Assembly (NCBI RefSeq): GCF_003963535.1
Contig: NZ_CP034539.1
Coordinates: 744,001-808,000, forward strand
Length of the DNA stretch: 64,000 bases
Reading direction: 5' to 3'
DNA from: Streptomyces cyaneochromogenes
GTDB taxonomy: Bacteria > Actinomycetota > Actinomycetes > Streptomycetales > Streptomycetaceae
Each line of letters begins with the position of its first letter. The stretch's first letter is position 1. Both the position numbers and the translations under genes were made by a program. The notes below the pieces were generated by a model. It was not told the DNA's origin, made no database searches, and worked only from the letters and a program-made list of their open reading frames with translations. Of the stretch, positions 1-7,260 are shown piece after piece.

Positions 1-111
1 CTGCTCGACCTGCAGGCGATGGAGTCCGAAGAGCGCACCGAAGGCGGCGGCCCCAGCACCCTGAGCCTGCTGTCGTGCGTCAGCGCGGCGAGCCTGACGC
101 TCTGTCTCTGA
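1..111 (+). CDS. ramS: SapB-type class III lanthipeptide precursor, 3' part
   Basis: The window opens inside a short reading frame giving 36 residues to TGA. It begins LLDLQAMESEE, the leader motif of RamS/AmfS precursors, and ends STLSLLSCVSAASLTLCL. That core has two Ser-x2-Ser-x3-Cys motifs (S19/S22/C26 and S28... S31/C35 in the visible numbering), the pattern that becomes labionin or lanthionine rings in SapB. The product of this family is a secreted surfactant peptide that helps aerial hyphae emerge. The start codon and the synthetase gene ramC, normally upstream, lie outside the window. Exporter genes ramA and ramB follow. Identification rests on the leader motif, the core spacing and the gene order. 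Confidence 0.9.
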   Translation: MLDLQAMESEERTEGGGPSTLSLLSCVSAASLTLCL

Positions 112-135
112 CGAGCTCCGTGCGTCCAAGGCTGC

Positions 136-168
136 GGGCGGTCCGCTCCCGCGAGGGAGGGGCCGCCC
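136..168 (+). terminator. Hairpin between ramS and ramA
   Basis: Nested stems GGGCGG/CCGCCC (136-141 with 163-168) and CTCCC/GGGAG (146-150 with 155-159) lie in the 91-bp gap between ramS and ramA. There is no clear U-tract. A partial terminator here would give more precursor mRNA than exporter mRNA, which suits this operon type. That role is inferred. Confidence 0.5.
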
Positions 169-202
169 GGGGTCCTGCACCGTCCCGGAGGGCCGCAACC
201 GT

Positions 203-1894
203 ATGACCGAAGCCATCAGGACGCTCCCCGGACCGCTCGGCCCGGCGCCCGTCCGCACGCTGGCCCTGTGCCTGGTGAGCACGTCCGCGACCGGCGCCGG
301 CCTGCTGCTGCCCGCCGCGCTCGGCCGGACCCTCGATCTGCTGCTCTCGCAGGCTCCGGCGACTCGCTGGGTCCTGTACTGCGCCGCGATCGTCCTGCTG
401 CTCACCCTGCTCGACGCGTGCGAGACCGTACTGCGCGGCACGGTGGACGCCGGCACCACCGCCTGGCTGCGCCGCCGTCTGACCGGTCATGTCCTGGCCG
501 TCGGCCCGCGCGCATCCGAACGCTTCGGCCCCGGAGACCTCGTCGCCCGACTCGTCGGCAACGCCGCCCAGGCGGGCACCGCACCGACCGCCCGCGCGGC
601 CCTGCTCGCCGCGCTCGCCGGACCGGTCGGCGCCATCGTGGCCCTCGCTCTGATCGACCCGTGGCTCGCGGCCGTACTGCTGGCCGGAGCACCGGTGCTG
701 GCGCTGCTGCTGAGGGCCTTCGCCCGCGACACCAGGCAGTGCGTGGTGAGCTACCAGAAGGCGCAGGGGCGGATCGCCCAGTCGCTCTCCGAGGCCGTCC
801 GCGGACACCGCACCATCGAGGCGGCGGGGACGGCCGGCCGGGAGACGGCACGGATCCTGCGGCCGTTGCCCGAACTGTCCGAGGCCGGGCACCGCATGTG
901 GCACGTGCAGGGGCGGGCCGCGGGCCGGTCCGTGGCCGTGGCCCCGCTGCTCCAGCTCGGCGTCGTCGCCGTGGCCGGGGTCCTGCTGGCCCGGCACCGG
1001 CTGACGGTGGGCGAGGTACTGGCGGCGTCCCGGTACGCGGTCCTCACGACCGGCGTCGGCGTGCTGGTCGGACAGCTCGCCGGGCTCGCCCGGGCCCGTG
1101 CGGCGACGGAACGCCTCCACGAGGTCCTGGCGGAGCCCGCCCCCCGCTACGGCGAGCGCGGGCTTCCCCCCGGTCCGGGCCGACTGGAACTGCGCGGGGT
1201 GACCGCCCGGCGCGGTGGGCGTGCCGTGCTCGACGGCGTCGACCTAGTGGTGCCCGGCGGGACGACCATGGCCGTCGTGGGCCGTTCGGGCGCCGGCAAA
1301 TCGCTCCTGGCCGCGATCGCCGGACGGCTGACCGAGCCGGACGCGGGAGAGGTACTGCTCGACGGCGTGCCGTTGCGCGACCTCACCCACGACGCGCTGC
1401 GCCGCGCCGTCGGCCACGCCTTCGAACGCCCGGCTCTGCTGGGTGGCACGGTGGAGCAGGAGATCGGCATGGCGCTGTCCTCCCCCTCCCCCGCCCGCGT
1501 GCGGGAAGCGGCCCGCACGGCCCACGCGGACGACTTCATACGCCGCCTGCCCCAGGGATACGCCACCGCCGTCGCCGACGCCCCCCGCTCCGGCGGCGAG
1601 TCCCAACGCCTCGGCCTGGCCCGCGCCTTCGCCCACGGCGGCCGCCTCCTGATCCTCGACGACGCCCTCTCCAGCCTCGACACGGTGACCGAGACCCGCA
1701 TCTCGGCCGCCCTCGTCGACGGCGGCGAGAACAACGGCACCCGCCTCCTGATGGCCCACCGCGCCGCGACGGCGGCCCGCGCGGACGCGGTGGCGTGGCT
1801 GGAGGGAGGGCGGGTGCGGGCGGTGGGGCGGCATGAGGAGCTGTGGGAGATCCCGGAGTACCGGGCGGTGTTCGCGGACGGGGAGCGGCCGTGA
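203..1894 (+). CDS. ramA: ABC exporter half-transporter of the SapB locus
   Basis: A 563-residue fusion of membrane and ATPase domains. The N-terminal ~310 residues are hydrophobic helices (residues ~20-60, 130-170 and 245-300). The nucleotide-binding domain has Walker A VVGRSGAGKS near residue 360, signature RSGGESQ, Walker B LLILDD and H-loop MAHR. The residue after the Walker B aspartate is Asp, not the catalytic Glu, so one composite ATP site with RamB is probably degenerate, as in heterodimeric exporters. The ATG start has GGAGGG upstream. The stop overlaps a GTG (GTGA) that opens the duplicated junction before ramB. The likely role is export of the SapB-like peptide together with RamB. 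Confidence 0.87.
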   Translation: MTEAIRTLPGPLGPAPVRTLALCLVSTSATGAGLLLPAALGRTLDLLLSQAPATRWVLYCAAIVLLLTLLDACETVLRGTVDAGTTAWLRRRLTGHVLAVGPRASERFGPGDLVARLVGNAAQAGTAPTARAALLAALAGPVGAIVALALIDPWLAAVLLAGAPVLALLLRAFARDTRQCVVSYQKAQGRIAQSLSEAVRGHRTIEAAGTAGRETARILRPLPELSEAGHRMWHVQGRAAGRSVAVAPLLQLGVVAVAGVLLARHRLTVGEVLAASRYAVLTTGVGVLVGQLAGLARARAATERLHEVLAEPAPRYGERGLPPGPGRLELRGVTARRGGRAVLDGVDLVVPGGTTMAVVGRSGAGKSLLAAIAGRLTEPDAGEVLLDGVPLRDLTHDALRRAVGHAFERPALLGGTVEQEIGMALSSPSPARVREAARTAHADDFIRRLPQGYATAVADAPRSGGESQRLGLARAFAHGGRLLILDDALSSLDTVTETRISAALVDGGENNGTRLLMAHRAATAARADAVAWLEGGRVRAVGRHEELWEIPEYRAVFADGERP

Positions 1895-2203
1895 GCGAGG
1901 GCGTCCAGGGGCGCGGGCACCGACTCCTGCCGGAGCAGTGGCGGGTCCTGGTGCGGCATGAGGAGCGGTGGGAGTTTCACGCAATCCCGCGCGGACATCA
2001 CGTCCGAGAAGCGGCCATGACCGAGGGCGTCCGCCGGAGCGGACTCCGACCCCTCACGCAGCAGCGGCGAGTCCCCGTACGGCACGAGGAGCAGTGTCGG
2101 ATCCCGCCCAACCCGGCGGGCTTGGCAGACGGGCAACGGCCATGACCGAGGGCATCCAGCGGCGCGGACTCCGCTTCCTGACGGACCGGTGGCGGGTCCT
2201 GGT
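1829..2203 (+). repeat. Three ~125-bp direct repeats across the ramA/ramB junction
   Basis: Imperfect units start at 1829, 1954 and 2080 with the related motif cggcaYgaggag, and each ends with a version of gcgggtcctggtg (the last at 2203). Each unit carries the last ~20 codons of ramA (RHEE...ERP or QRP) followed by the first ~20 codons of ramB (TEGxQRRGLRxL...WRVLV). The arrangement is a triplication of the gene junction that has since diverged. Units 1 and 3 keep the stop/start overlap (GTGA, ATGA). The middle unit is shifted one base, so it reads through. Confidence 0.9.
1891..2145 (+). CDS. Chimeric in-between reading frame from the duplicated ramA/ramB junction
   Basis: An 84-residue frame opens with GTG overlapping the ramA stop (GTGA) and closes with TGA overlapping the ramB ATG (ATGA). 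It consists of two 42-residue repeats. Each joins a RamB-like N-terminus (SEGVQGRGHRLLPEQWRVLV, or TEGVRRSGLRPLTQQRRVPV) to a RamA-like C-terminus (RHEERWEF..., or RHEEQCRIPPNP...GQRP). It has no recognisable domain. Its most plausible role is passive: keeping ribosomes moving from ramA to ramB by stop/start coupling. Whether it makes a stable peptide is unknown. Confidence 0.55.
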   Translation: MSEGVQGRGHRLLPEQWRVLVRHEERWEFHAIPRGHHVREAAMTEGVRRSGLRPLTQQRRVPVRHEEQCRIPPNPAGLADGQRP

Positions 2204-4031
2204 GGGGCTGGGTGCCTGGTCGGTTCTGGAGACCGGGCAGACCTTTCTCACCGGGTTCGCGCTCGCCCGCGCGCTGGACGAGGGGTTCCTGGCCGGACGA
2301 CCCGGGGCCGGGCTGTCCTGGCTCGGGGTGGCCGGGCTGGCCGTGCTCGTCGGGGCGTACGGCACCGTGCGGGTGTACGGCGCGGTCGCGGCGCTGACCG
2401 AGCCGCTTCGGGACCGGCTGGTCGAGCGGGTCGTGTCGCGCGGGGTGCGGGAGGCGGACGCGGGGGCGCTGTCCGGGCTGACCCAGCAGGTCGAGATCGC
2501 GCGGGACACCTTCGCCGGGCTGGTGATGGTGTCCCGTTCGTTCGTGTTCACCTCTGTCGGCGCGGTCGTGGGCCTGGTGTCGCTCGACCCGCTGCTCCTG
2601 CTGGTCGTCGGGCCTGCGCTCGCCGCGGGTCTGGGCCTGTTCGCGGCGACGCTGCGACCACTGGCCCGCCGCCAGGAGGGGTTCCTCGCCGCCGACGAGG
2701 CGCTGGCCGACGGCCTCGGCTCGGTCTGCCCCGGGCTGCGGGACATCACCGCGGCCGGTGCGGAGGAACGGGTCGCGGCCGCCGCCCGGTCCCGTGTCGA
2801 CGCCGAGCTGCGGGCCGCCCGCTCCCTCGCCCGCTGGGGCGTCCTGCGCGTGGCCTCGCTCGCCCTCGGTGGCCACCTCCCGATCGTGCTGCTCCTCGCC
2901 TGCACGCCCTGGCTCCTCGACACAGGCGTCACCCCCGGCGCACTCGTCGGCGCCCTCGCCTACGTCACCCAGTCCCTGCTCCCCGCCCTGCACAACCTGG
3001 TCCACGGGCTGGGCACGAGCGGGTCGCGGCTGGTGGTGGTGCTGCGGCGGCTGACGCGGGAGGCGCCCGGCGGGGCCGACGTCGTGGCCGAGGCAGATCC
3101 CGGGACCGGGACCGGGGCCGACCTGGAGTCGCCGCCCAGCGCACGCCCCGCCGACGGCCCACCCGCCCTCTCCCTCACCTCCGTCACCTTCGCCTACGGC
3201 CCCTCCGCGACCCCCGTCATCGACGACCTGGACCTCACCCTGCGGCCCGGCGCCCACCTGGCCGTCGTCGGCCCGAGCGGCATCGGGAAGTCCACGCTCA
3301 CCGCGCTGGTCGCCGGATTGCTGGAAGCGGGCCGGGGCACCGTCCGGCTCTGCGGGCACCCGGTGCCCGGGCCCGAGGCCGCCGCGTTGCGGGTGCTGAT
3401 CCCGCAGGAGGCGTACGTGTTCACCGGCACGCTGGCCGAGAACCTCGGGATGCTGCGCGCGGCCCCCGTGCCCGAGGCGGAGCTGCTCGCCGCGGCGCAG
3501 TCCGTGGGGCTTCTGCCGTTGCTGGAAGCGCTCGGCGGGCCCGCCGCGACGGTCGATCCGGCGGCGCTCTCGGCGGGCGAGCGGCAACTCGTCGCCCTGA
3601 CCCGGGCGTACCTGTCGCCGGCCCCGGTCGCCCTGCTCGACGAGGCGACCTGCCACCTGGACGCGCGGGCCGAGGAACGCGCGGAGCGGGCCTTCGCGGC
3701 TCGGCCGGGCGGCACCCTGGTGGTCGTCGCGCACCGCATCAGCTCGGCCCGCCGCGCCGACCGGGTGCTGGTCATGGACGGCCGGCACACGGAGTACGGC
3801 ACCCACGAGGAACTCCTGCGCCGATCGCCGTCGTACCGCGATCTGGTGGGCGGCTGGACGCCCGTGCCGTCACAGCCAGCCCTCGCCCTGCGAGATCCGG
3901 ATCGCGTCGATGCGGTTGCGGGCACCGGTCTTGCGGGTGATGGCGGCCATGTAGTTGCGCACGGTCCCGTGGGACAGGTGCAGGCTCCCCGCGATCTCCG
4001 CCACCGAGGCCCCCTCGGCGGCGAGGGATAA
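2142..4031 (+). CDS. ramB: ABC exporter half-transporter of the SapB locus, partner of RamA
   Basis: From the ATG at 2142 the product has 629 residues, with six-helix membrane domain (~15-310) and nucleotide-binding domain (~350-590). Motifs are Walker A VVGPSGIGKST, signature LSAGERQ, Walker B VALLDEA with the catalytic Glu, and H-loop VAHR. This complements the degenerate Walker B of RamA. Upstream in-frame codons at 1968 onward fall in the junction duplication, so 2142 (third repeat copy, in ATGA overlap) is preferred. No stop occurs until 4031, so the last 54 codons run antisense over the 3' end of ramR. The family resemblance ends near SPSYRDLVGGW at about 3855; the tail beyond is probably not conserved. 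Confidence 0.82.
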   Translation: MTEGIQRRGLRFLTDRWRVLVGLGAWSVLETGQTFLTGFALARALDEGFLAGRPGAGLSWLGVAGLAVLVGAYGTVRVYGAVAALTEPLRDRLVERVVSRGVREADAGALSGLTQQVEIARDTFAGLVMVSRSFVFTSVGAVVGLVSLDPLLLLVVGPALAAGLGLFAATLRPLARRQEGFLAADEALADGLGSVCPGLRDITAAGAEERVAAAARSRVDAELRAARSLARWGVLRVASLALGGHLPIVLLLACTPWLLDTGVTPGALVGALAYVTQSLLPALHNLVHGLGTSGSRLVVVLRRLTREAPGGADVVAEADPGTGTGADLESPPSARPADGPPALSLTSVTFAYGPSATPVIDDLDLTLRPGAHLAVVGPSGIGKSTLTALVAGLLEAGRGTVRLCGHPVPGPEAAALRVLIPQEAYVFTGTLAENLGMLRAAPVPEAELLAAAQSVGLLPLLEALGGPAATVDPAALSAGERQLVALTRAYLSPAPVALLDEATCHLDARAEERAERAFAARPGGTLVVVAHRISSARRADRVLVMDGRHTEYGTHEELLRRSPSYRDLVGGWTPVPSQPALALRDPDRVDAVAGTGLAGDGGHVVAHGPVGQVQAPRDLRHRGPLGGEG

Positions 4032-4478
4032 CACGCTCAGCTCCCGCCGGGTCAGCGGCATCTCGGCGGCCTTGAGGAAGCCGAAGCCCAGCGAGTCGTC
4101 GATGAAACGTTCCCCCTGGGCGACGCGCCGGATGCCGCGCACGAGTTTCTCGGGCGAGCTCTCCTTGTCCACGTAGCCGAGCGCCCCGGCCTCGGCGGCC
4201 CGTTTCAGCAGGCCGGGCCTGTTGGCGCCGGCGAGCACGAGCAGCCGTGGCGGTGTCCGGCCCGCCTCGCGCGCGCAGAGCTCGCCCAGCGGCGGGATGC
4301 CGTAGGCGTCGGAGCAGTCGAGGTCGGCCGCGCAGACGTCCGGCCGCACGGATCGCAGACTGCCGGGCGCGCTGTGCCATGAGGCGTCGAACACCCCGAG
4401 GTCCGGTTCCCGGCGGAGCCACTCCGCCAGGACCGATCTGACCAGACACGCGTCGTGCACCAGAAGCACCCGGATCAC
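3870..4478 (-). CDS. ramR: NarL/LuxR-type response regulator of the SapB locus
   Basis: A 202-residue protein with an N-terminal receiver domain (IRVLLVHDACLVRSVL at 1-16, an Asp in DVCAADLDC near 53 at the phosphoacceptor position, YVDKE Lys near 103). The C-terminal LuxR helix-turn-helix (~137-200) includes TRRELSVLSLAAEGASVAEI and LHLSHGTVRNYM. It starts with GTG after AAAGGA. RamR/AmfR homologues activate the ram/amf operon. No histidine-kinase gene lies alongside, as usual for this orphan regulator. The gene converges on ramB and overlaps its long reading frame by 162 bp. Confidence 0.88.
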   Translation of the reverse strand: MIRVLLVHDACLVRSVLAEWLRREPDLGVFDASWHSAPGSLRSVRPDVCAADLDCSDAYGIPPLGELCAREAGRTPPRLLVLAGANRPGLLKRAAEAGALGYVDKESSPEKLVRGIRRVAQGERFIDDSLGFGFLKAAEMPLTRRELSVLSLAAEGASVAEIAGSLHLSHGTVRNYMAAITRKTGARNRIDAIRISQGEGWL

Positions 4479-4966
4479 TGCCCGTCCTTTCGTCTCGTCC
4501 TACGCCGGTTTCGTGGTGAGGAGCGCGTGCCCCATTGTTCGCGTCCGGCACCGCCACCGGGCGCGAAGAATCGGCCATCAGGGTGCGCGGGGGCGCACGT
4601 GCGGCGCCCGTACGCCGCGCCGCGCTTCGACTGCGGGGGCATGGGTCGGTGGGGAAGGGGTACGTGGCGGATCCCGCCGTAGTGCGGGTATCCCTGCGCC
4701 GGTTTACGGTCTCCCGCGCCGGTGCGGCCCTCGTCCTCCGGCGCACACCAGCGCGTCCCCGCGCCCAACCGGCACTCCACCGAATACCCGCTCCCGGCCA
4801 CCGCAGAGACTCACCCGGCCCCCCTCACCGCAGACTCACCCGCGCCCTTACCGCCCCCTCGCCGTGCGCGAAGGGCCGTGAGGGGGGAGATTTGAGCCCT
4901 GGGGCCCGGCTCGTGCAAGCGGCCCGGGTCGCCTCCGGGGCGCGCCTGTGCGAGGAGGTGGTCGGC
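4479..4966. promoter_or_regulatory. Divergent intergenic region between ramR and the PP2C gene
   Basis: There is no convincing gene in these 488 bp, although the downstream reading frame stays open through it. A direct repeat GACTCACCCG occurs at 4808-4817 and 4833-4842, with another tcacc between them. The region must hold the ramR promoter and probably one for the phosphatase gene. No -35/-10 pair could be assigned with confidence. Confidence 0.4.
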
Positions 4967-7108
4967 GTGTCCGACGGGCAGACGTCCGCCCAGGCGCCGG
5001 CGGCCGCACGGACGCGGGTCGGCCGGCCGCTGCTGTCGCTCGCGCTGGCCTCGATGATGGACGAGGTGCAGGCGCACTCCGGCGCCGTGTATCTGCTGGC
5101 GGCCGACGAGCGCGTGCTGGAGATGGCGGTGATGGCGGGGCTGCCCAGGGCGTTCGCGGCGCCGTGGGAGCGGGTCGGGCTGAGCGCGCCGATCCCGGTG
5201 GCCGAGGCGGTGCGGGAACGGCGGCTGGTCTGGGTCGGGGGCGAGGAGGACATGGCGGCGCGCTATCCCCGTATCGCCGTCGTCCTGCCGTATCCGTTCG
5301 CGCTCGCCGCGCTGCCCGTGGCCACCGAGTCCGCCGCGTACGGCGCGATCTTCGTGACCTGGCCCGGTTCGCATCCGCCGGAGCTGTCGGACCGGGAGCA
5401 GGAGCATCTGACGGCCGCCTGCCGACGGCTCGCGGTGCGGCTGGAGCGGGCCATGGAGGACAGCCGCCCACCGCTGCCCGAGCCCGATCTGGTCGCGGGA
5501 CCGACGTTCAGCGGCGCGGCCGGGACCCTGGGCACGGTGGAGGCGGCACGGATGGTGTCGCGGCTGCCGTACGGGCTGTGCTCGCTCGATCTGCACGGCC
5601 GGATCAGCTTCGCCAACCCGGCGGCGGCCGAGCTGATCGGCCTCCCGGTCAACCGGATGCTCGGCAACCAGTTGTGGGCGACGGTGCCCTGGCTGAACGA
5701 CCCGGTGTACGAGGACCGGTACCGGGCCGCGCTGATGAGCCAGCACACCACGTCGTTCGTGGCACTGCGCCCGCCCGGGGACTGGCTGTCGTTCCGTATG
5801 TATCCGAGCACGACCGGCCTGAGCGTGCGCATCAGCCGGGCCCGCGCGGTGGCCGAGATGACTCGCAACGGGCCGCAGCCGGGCGACGCACCGGCCCGGC
5901 TGGTGACGATCTCCCAGGTGCTGAGTCTGGCCGGTGCGCTCACCGAGGCGGCGGGTGTGCAGGACGTGGTGCAGTTGGTCGCGGACGAGATCGTCCCGGC
6001 CGTCGGGAGCCAGGCCCTGGTCGTCCTGGGATCGCGGGCGGGCCGGCTGCATGTGCTCGGGCACCGCGGCTATCCGGATCCGCACGTCGTGGAGCAGTTC
6101 GACGGGCTGCCGCTCGCCGAGCCGACTCCGGGTGCCCATGCTCTGTCCACCGGGGTGCCCGCCTTCTTCGACTCCCGGCAGGAGCTGGAGCGGCTGTATC
6201 CGGCGCGGCAGGCGACCCCCGACGGCTTCGCGGCCTGGGCGTATCTGCCGCTGATCGCCTCCGGCCGGCCGGTCGGCACCTGTATGTTCGCCTACGCCGA
6301 GCCGCACCCCTTCCCCGCGGACGAGCGGGCGGTCCTGACCAGTCTGGGCGGGCTGATCGCACAGGCGCTGGAGCGGGCCCAGCTCTACGACGCCAAGCAC
6401 CAGTTGGCGCACGGCCTGCAGGCCGCTCTGCTCCCGCACTCGCTCCCGGAGCTGCCCGGCATCGAGGCGGCCGCGCGCTATCTGCCCGCCACGCAGGGCA
6501 TGGAGATCGGCGGCGACTTCTACGACCTGGTGCCGACGGAGCAGGGCCTGACGGCGGCGGTGATCGGGGACGTGCAGGGGCACAACGTCACCGCGGCCGG
6601 CCTGATGGGCCAGATCCGCACCGCCGTACGGGCGTACACGACCGTCGGACAGGCACCCGAGGAGGTCATGCGCAGCACCAACCGGCTGCTGCTCGACCTC
6701 GGTTCCGACCTGTTCGCCAGCTGCCTCTATCTGCGCCTCGATCCGGCGCACGGGCGGGCGGTGATGGCCCGCGCCGGACATCCGCCGCCGCTGCTGAGAC
6801 GGCCGGACGGACGGGTGCGGGTGCTCGACCTCGCGGGCGGTCCGCTGCTGGGCATCGACGGCTCGCCCGCCTATCCGACGACGGAGGTCGACCTCACGCC
6901 CGGCTGTGTGCTCGTCCTGTACACCGACGGGCTGATCGAGTCACCCGGCCTCGACATCGAGGACGCGCTCGCCGACCTCGGCCAGGTGCTGGCCGAGGCC
7001 GGGGAGCAGCCGCTCGACGAACTGGCCGATCTGCTCGTCCGGCACAGCACGGCGGAACGGGAGCGGGTGGACGACGTGGCGCTGCTGCTGTTGCGGGCGC
7101 GGGGCTGA
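4967..7108 (+). CDS. GAF-PAS-GAF SpoIIE-family (PP2C) serine phosphatase
   Basis: The chosen GTG at 4967 has GAGGAGG 8 bases upstream and gives 713 residues. Earlier in-frame codons give low-complexity sequence. Domains: GAF-like (~15-160, GRPLLSLALASMMDEVQ), PAS (~190-290, GLCSLDLHGRISFANPAAAE), second GAF (~320-460), and PP2C/SpoIIE (~475-710). The PP2C metal motifs are GGDFYDLV, GDVQGHNVTAAGLMGQ, ARAGHPPPLL and LYTDGLIE, with a final DDVALLLLRARG. Such cytosolic proteins dephosphorylate anti-sigma antagonists in stress or developmental switches. No partner is adjacent; a STAS protein is encoded 30 kb away. The input signal is unknown. Confidence 0.85.
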   Translation: MSDGQTSAQAPAAARTRVGRPLLSLALASMMDEVQAHSGAVYLLAADERVLEMAVMAGLPRAFAAPWERVGLSAPIPVAEAVRERRLVWVGGEEDMAARYPRIAVVLPYPFALAALPVATESAAYGAIFVTWPGSHPPELSDREQEHLTAACRRLAVRLERAMEDSRPPLPEPDLVAGPTFSGAAGTLGTVEAARMVSRLPYGLCSLDLHGRISFANPAAAELIGLPVNRMLGNQLWATVPWLNDPVYEDRYRAALMSQHTTSFVALRPPGDWLSFRMYPSTTGLSVRISRARAVAEMTRNGPQPGDAPARLVTISQVLSLAGALTEAAGVQDVVQLVADEIVPAVGSQALVVLGSRAGRLHVLGHRGYPDPHVVEQFDGLPLAEPTPGAHALSTGVPAFFDSRQELERLYPARQATPDGFAAWAYLPLIASGRPVGTCMFAYAEPHPFPADERAVLTSLGGLIAQALERAQLYDAKHQLAHGLQAALLPHSLPELPGIEAAARYLPATQGMEIGGDFYDLVPTEQGLTAAVIGDVQGHNVTAAGLMGQIRTAVRAYTTVGQAPEEVMRSTNRLLLDLGSDLFASCLYLRLDPAHGRAVMARAGHPPPLLRRPDGRVRVLDLAGGPLLGIDGSPAYPTTEVDLTPGCVLVLYTDGLIESPGLDIEDALADLGQVLAEAGEQPLDELADLLVRHSTAERERVDDVALLLLRARG

Positions 7109-7117
7109 CGGTCCGGA

Positions 7118-7165
7118 CACGAACGTGGTCCGGCCCTCCCGCCGGAGGGCCGGACCACGTTCGTG
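7118..7165. terminator. Strong bidirectional hairpin terminator
   Basis: A perfect 21-bp inverted repeat (7118-7138 with 7145-7165; arm starts CACGAACGTGGTCCGG) with a 6-base loop sits 10 bp past the phosphatase stop. The convergent protease gene ends at 7261 on the other strand, so the hairpin can serve both. Confidence 0.9.
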
Positions 7166-7260
7166 TGGATCACTCGGATCCGTACGCCGGTATACCTGTG
7201 TCGGATTCCGGCGTGCCGGTGCCGAAGTCGTCAGTTCCGAAGGTGTCGGTTCCGGAGGTG

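Noticed and set aside
1968..2141. Using 1968 as the ramB start
   Set aside because: This extension lies wholly in the junction repeats, has no ribosome site, and reads RamA- and RamB-like sequence out of frame. ATG 2142 keeps the ATGA coupling and the conserved N-terminus.
4535..4966. Long N-terminal extension of the PP2C protein
   Set aside because: The added 144 residues are Arg/Pro/Ala-rich with no domain and cover the divergent promoter region. GTG 4967 has a strong GAGGAGG.
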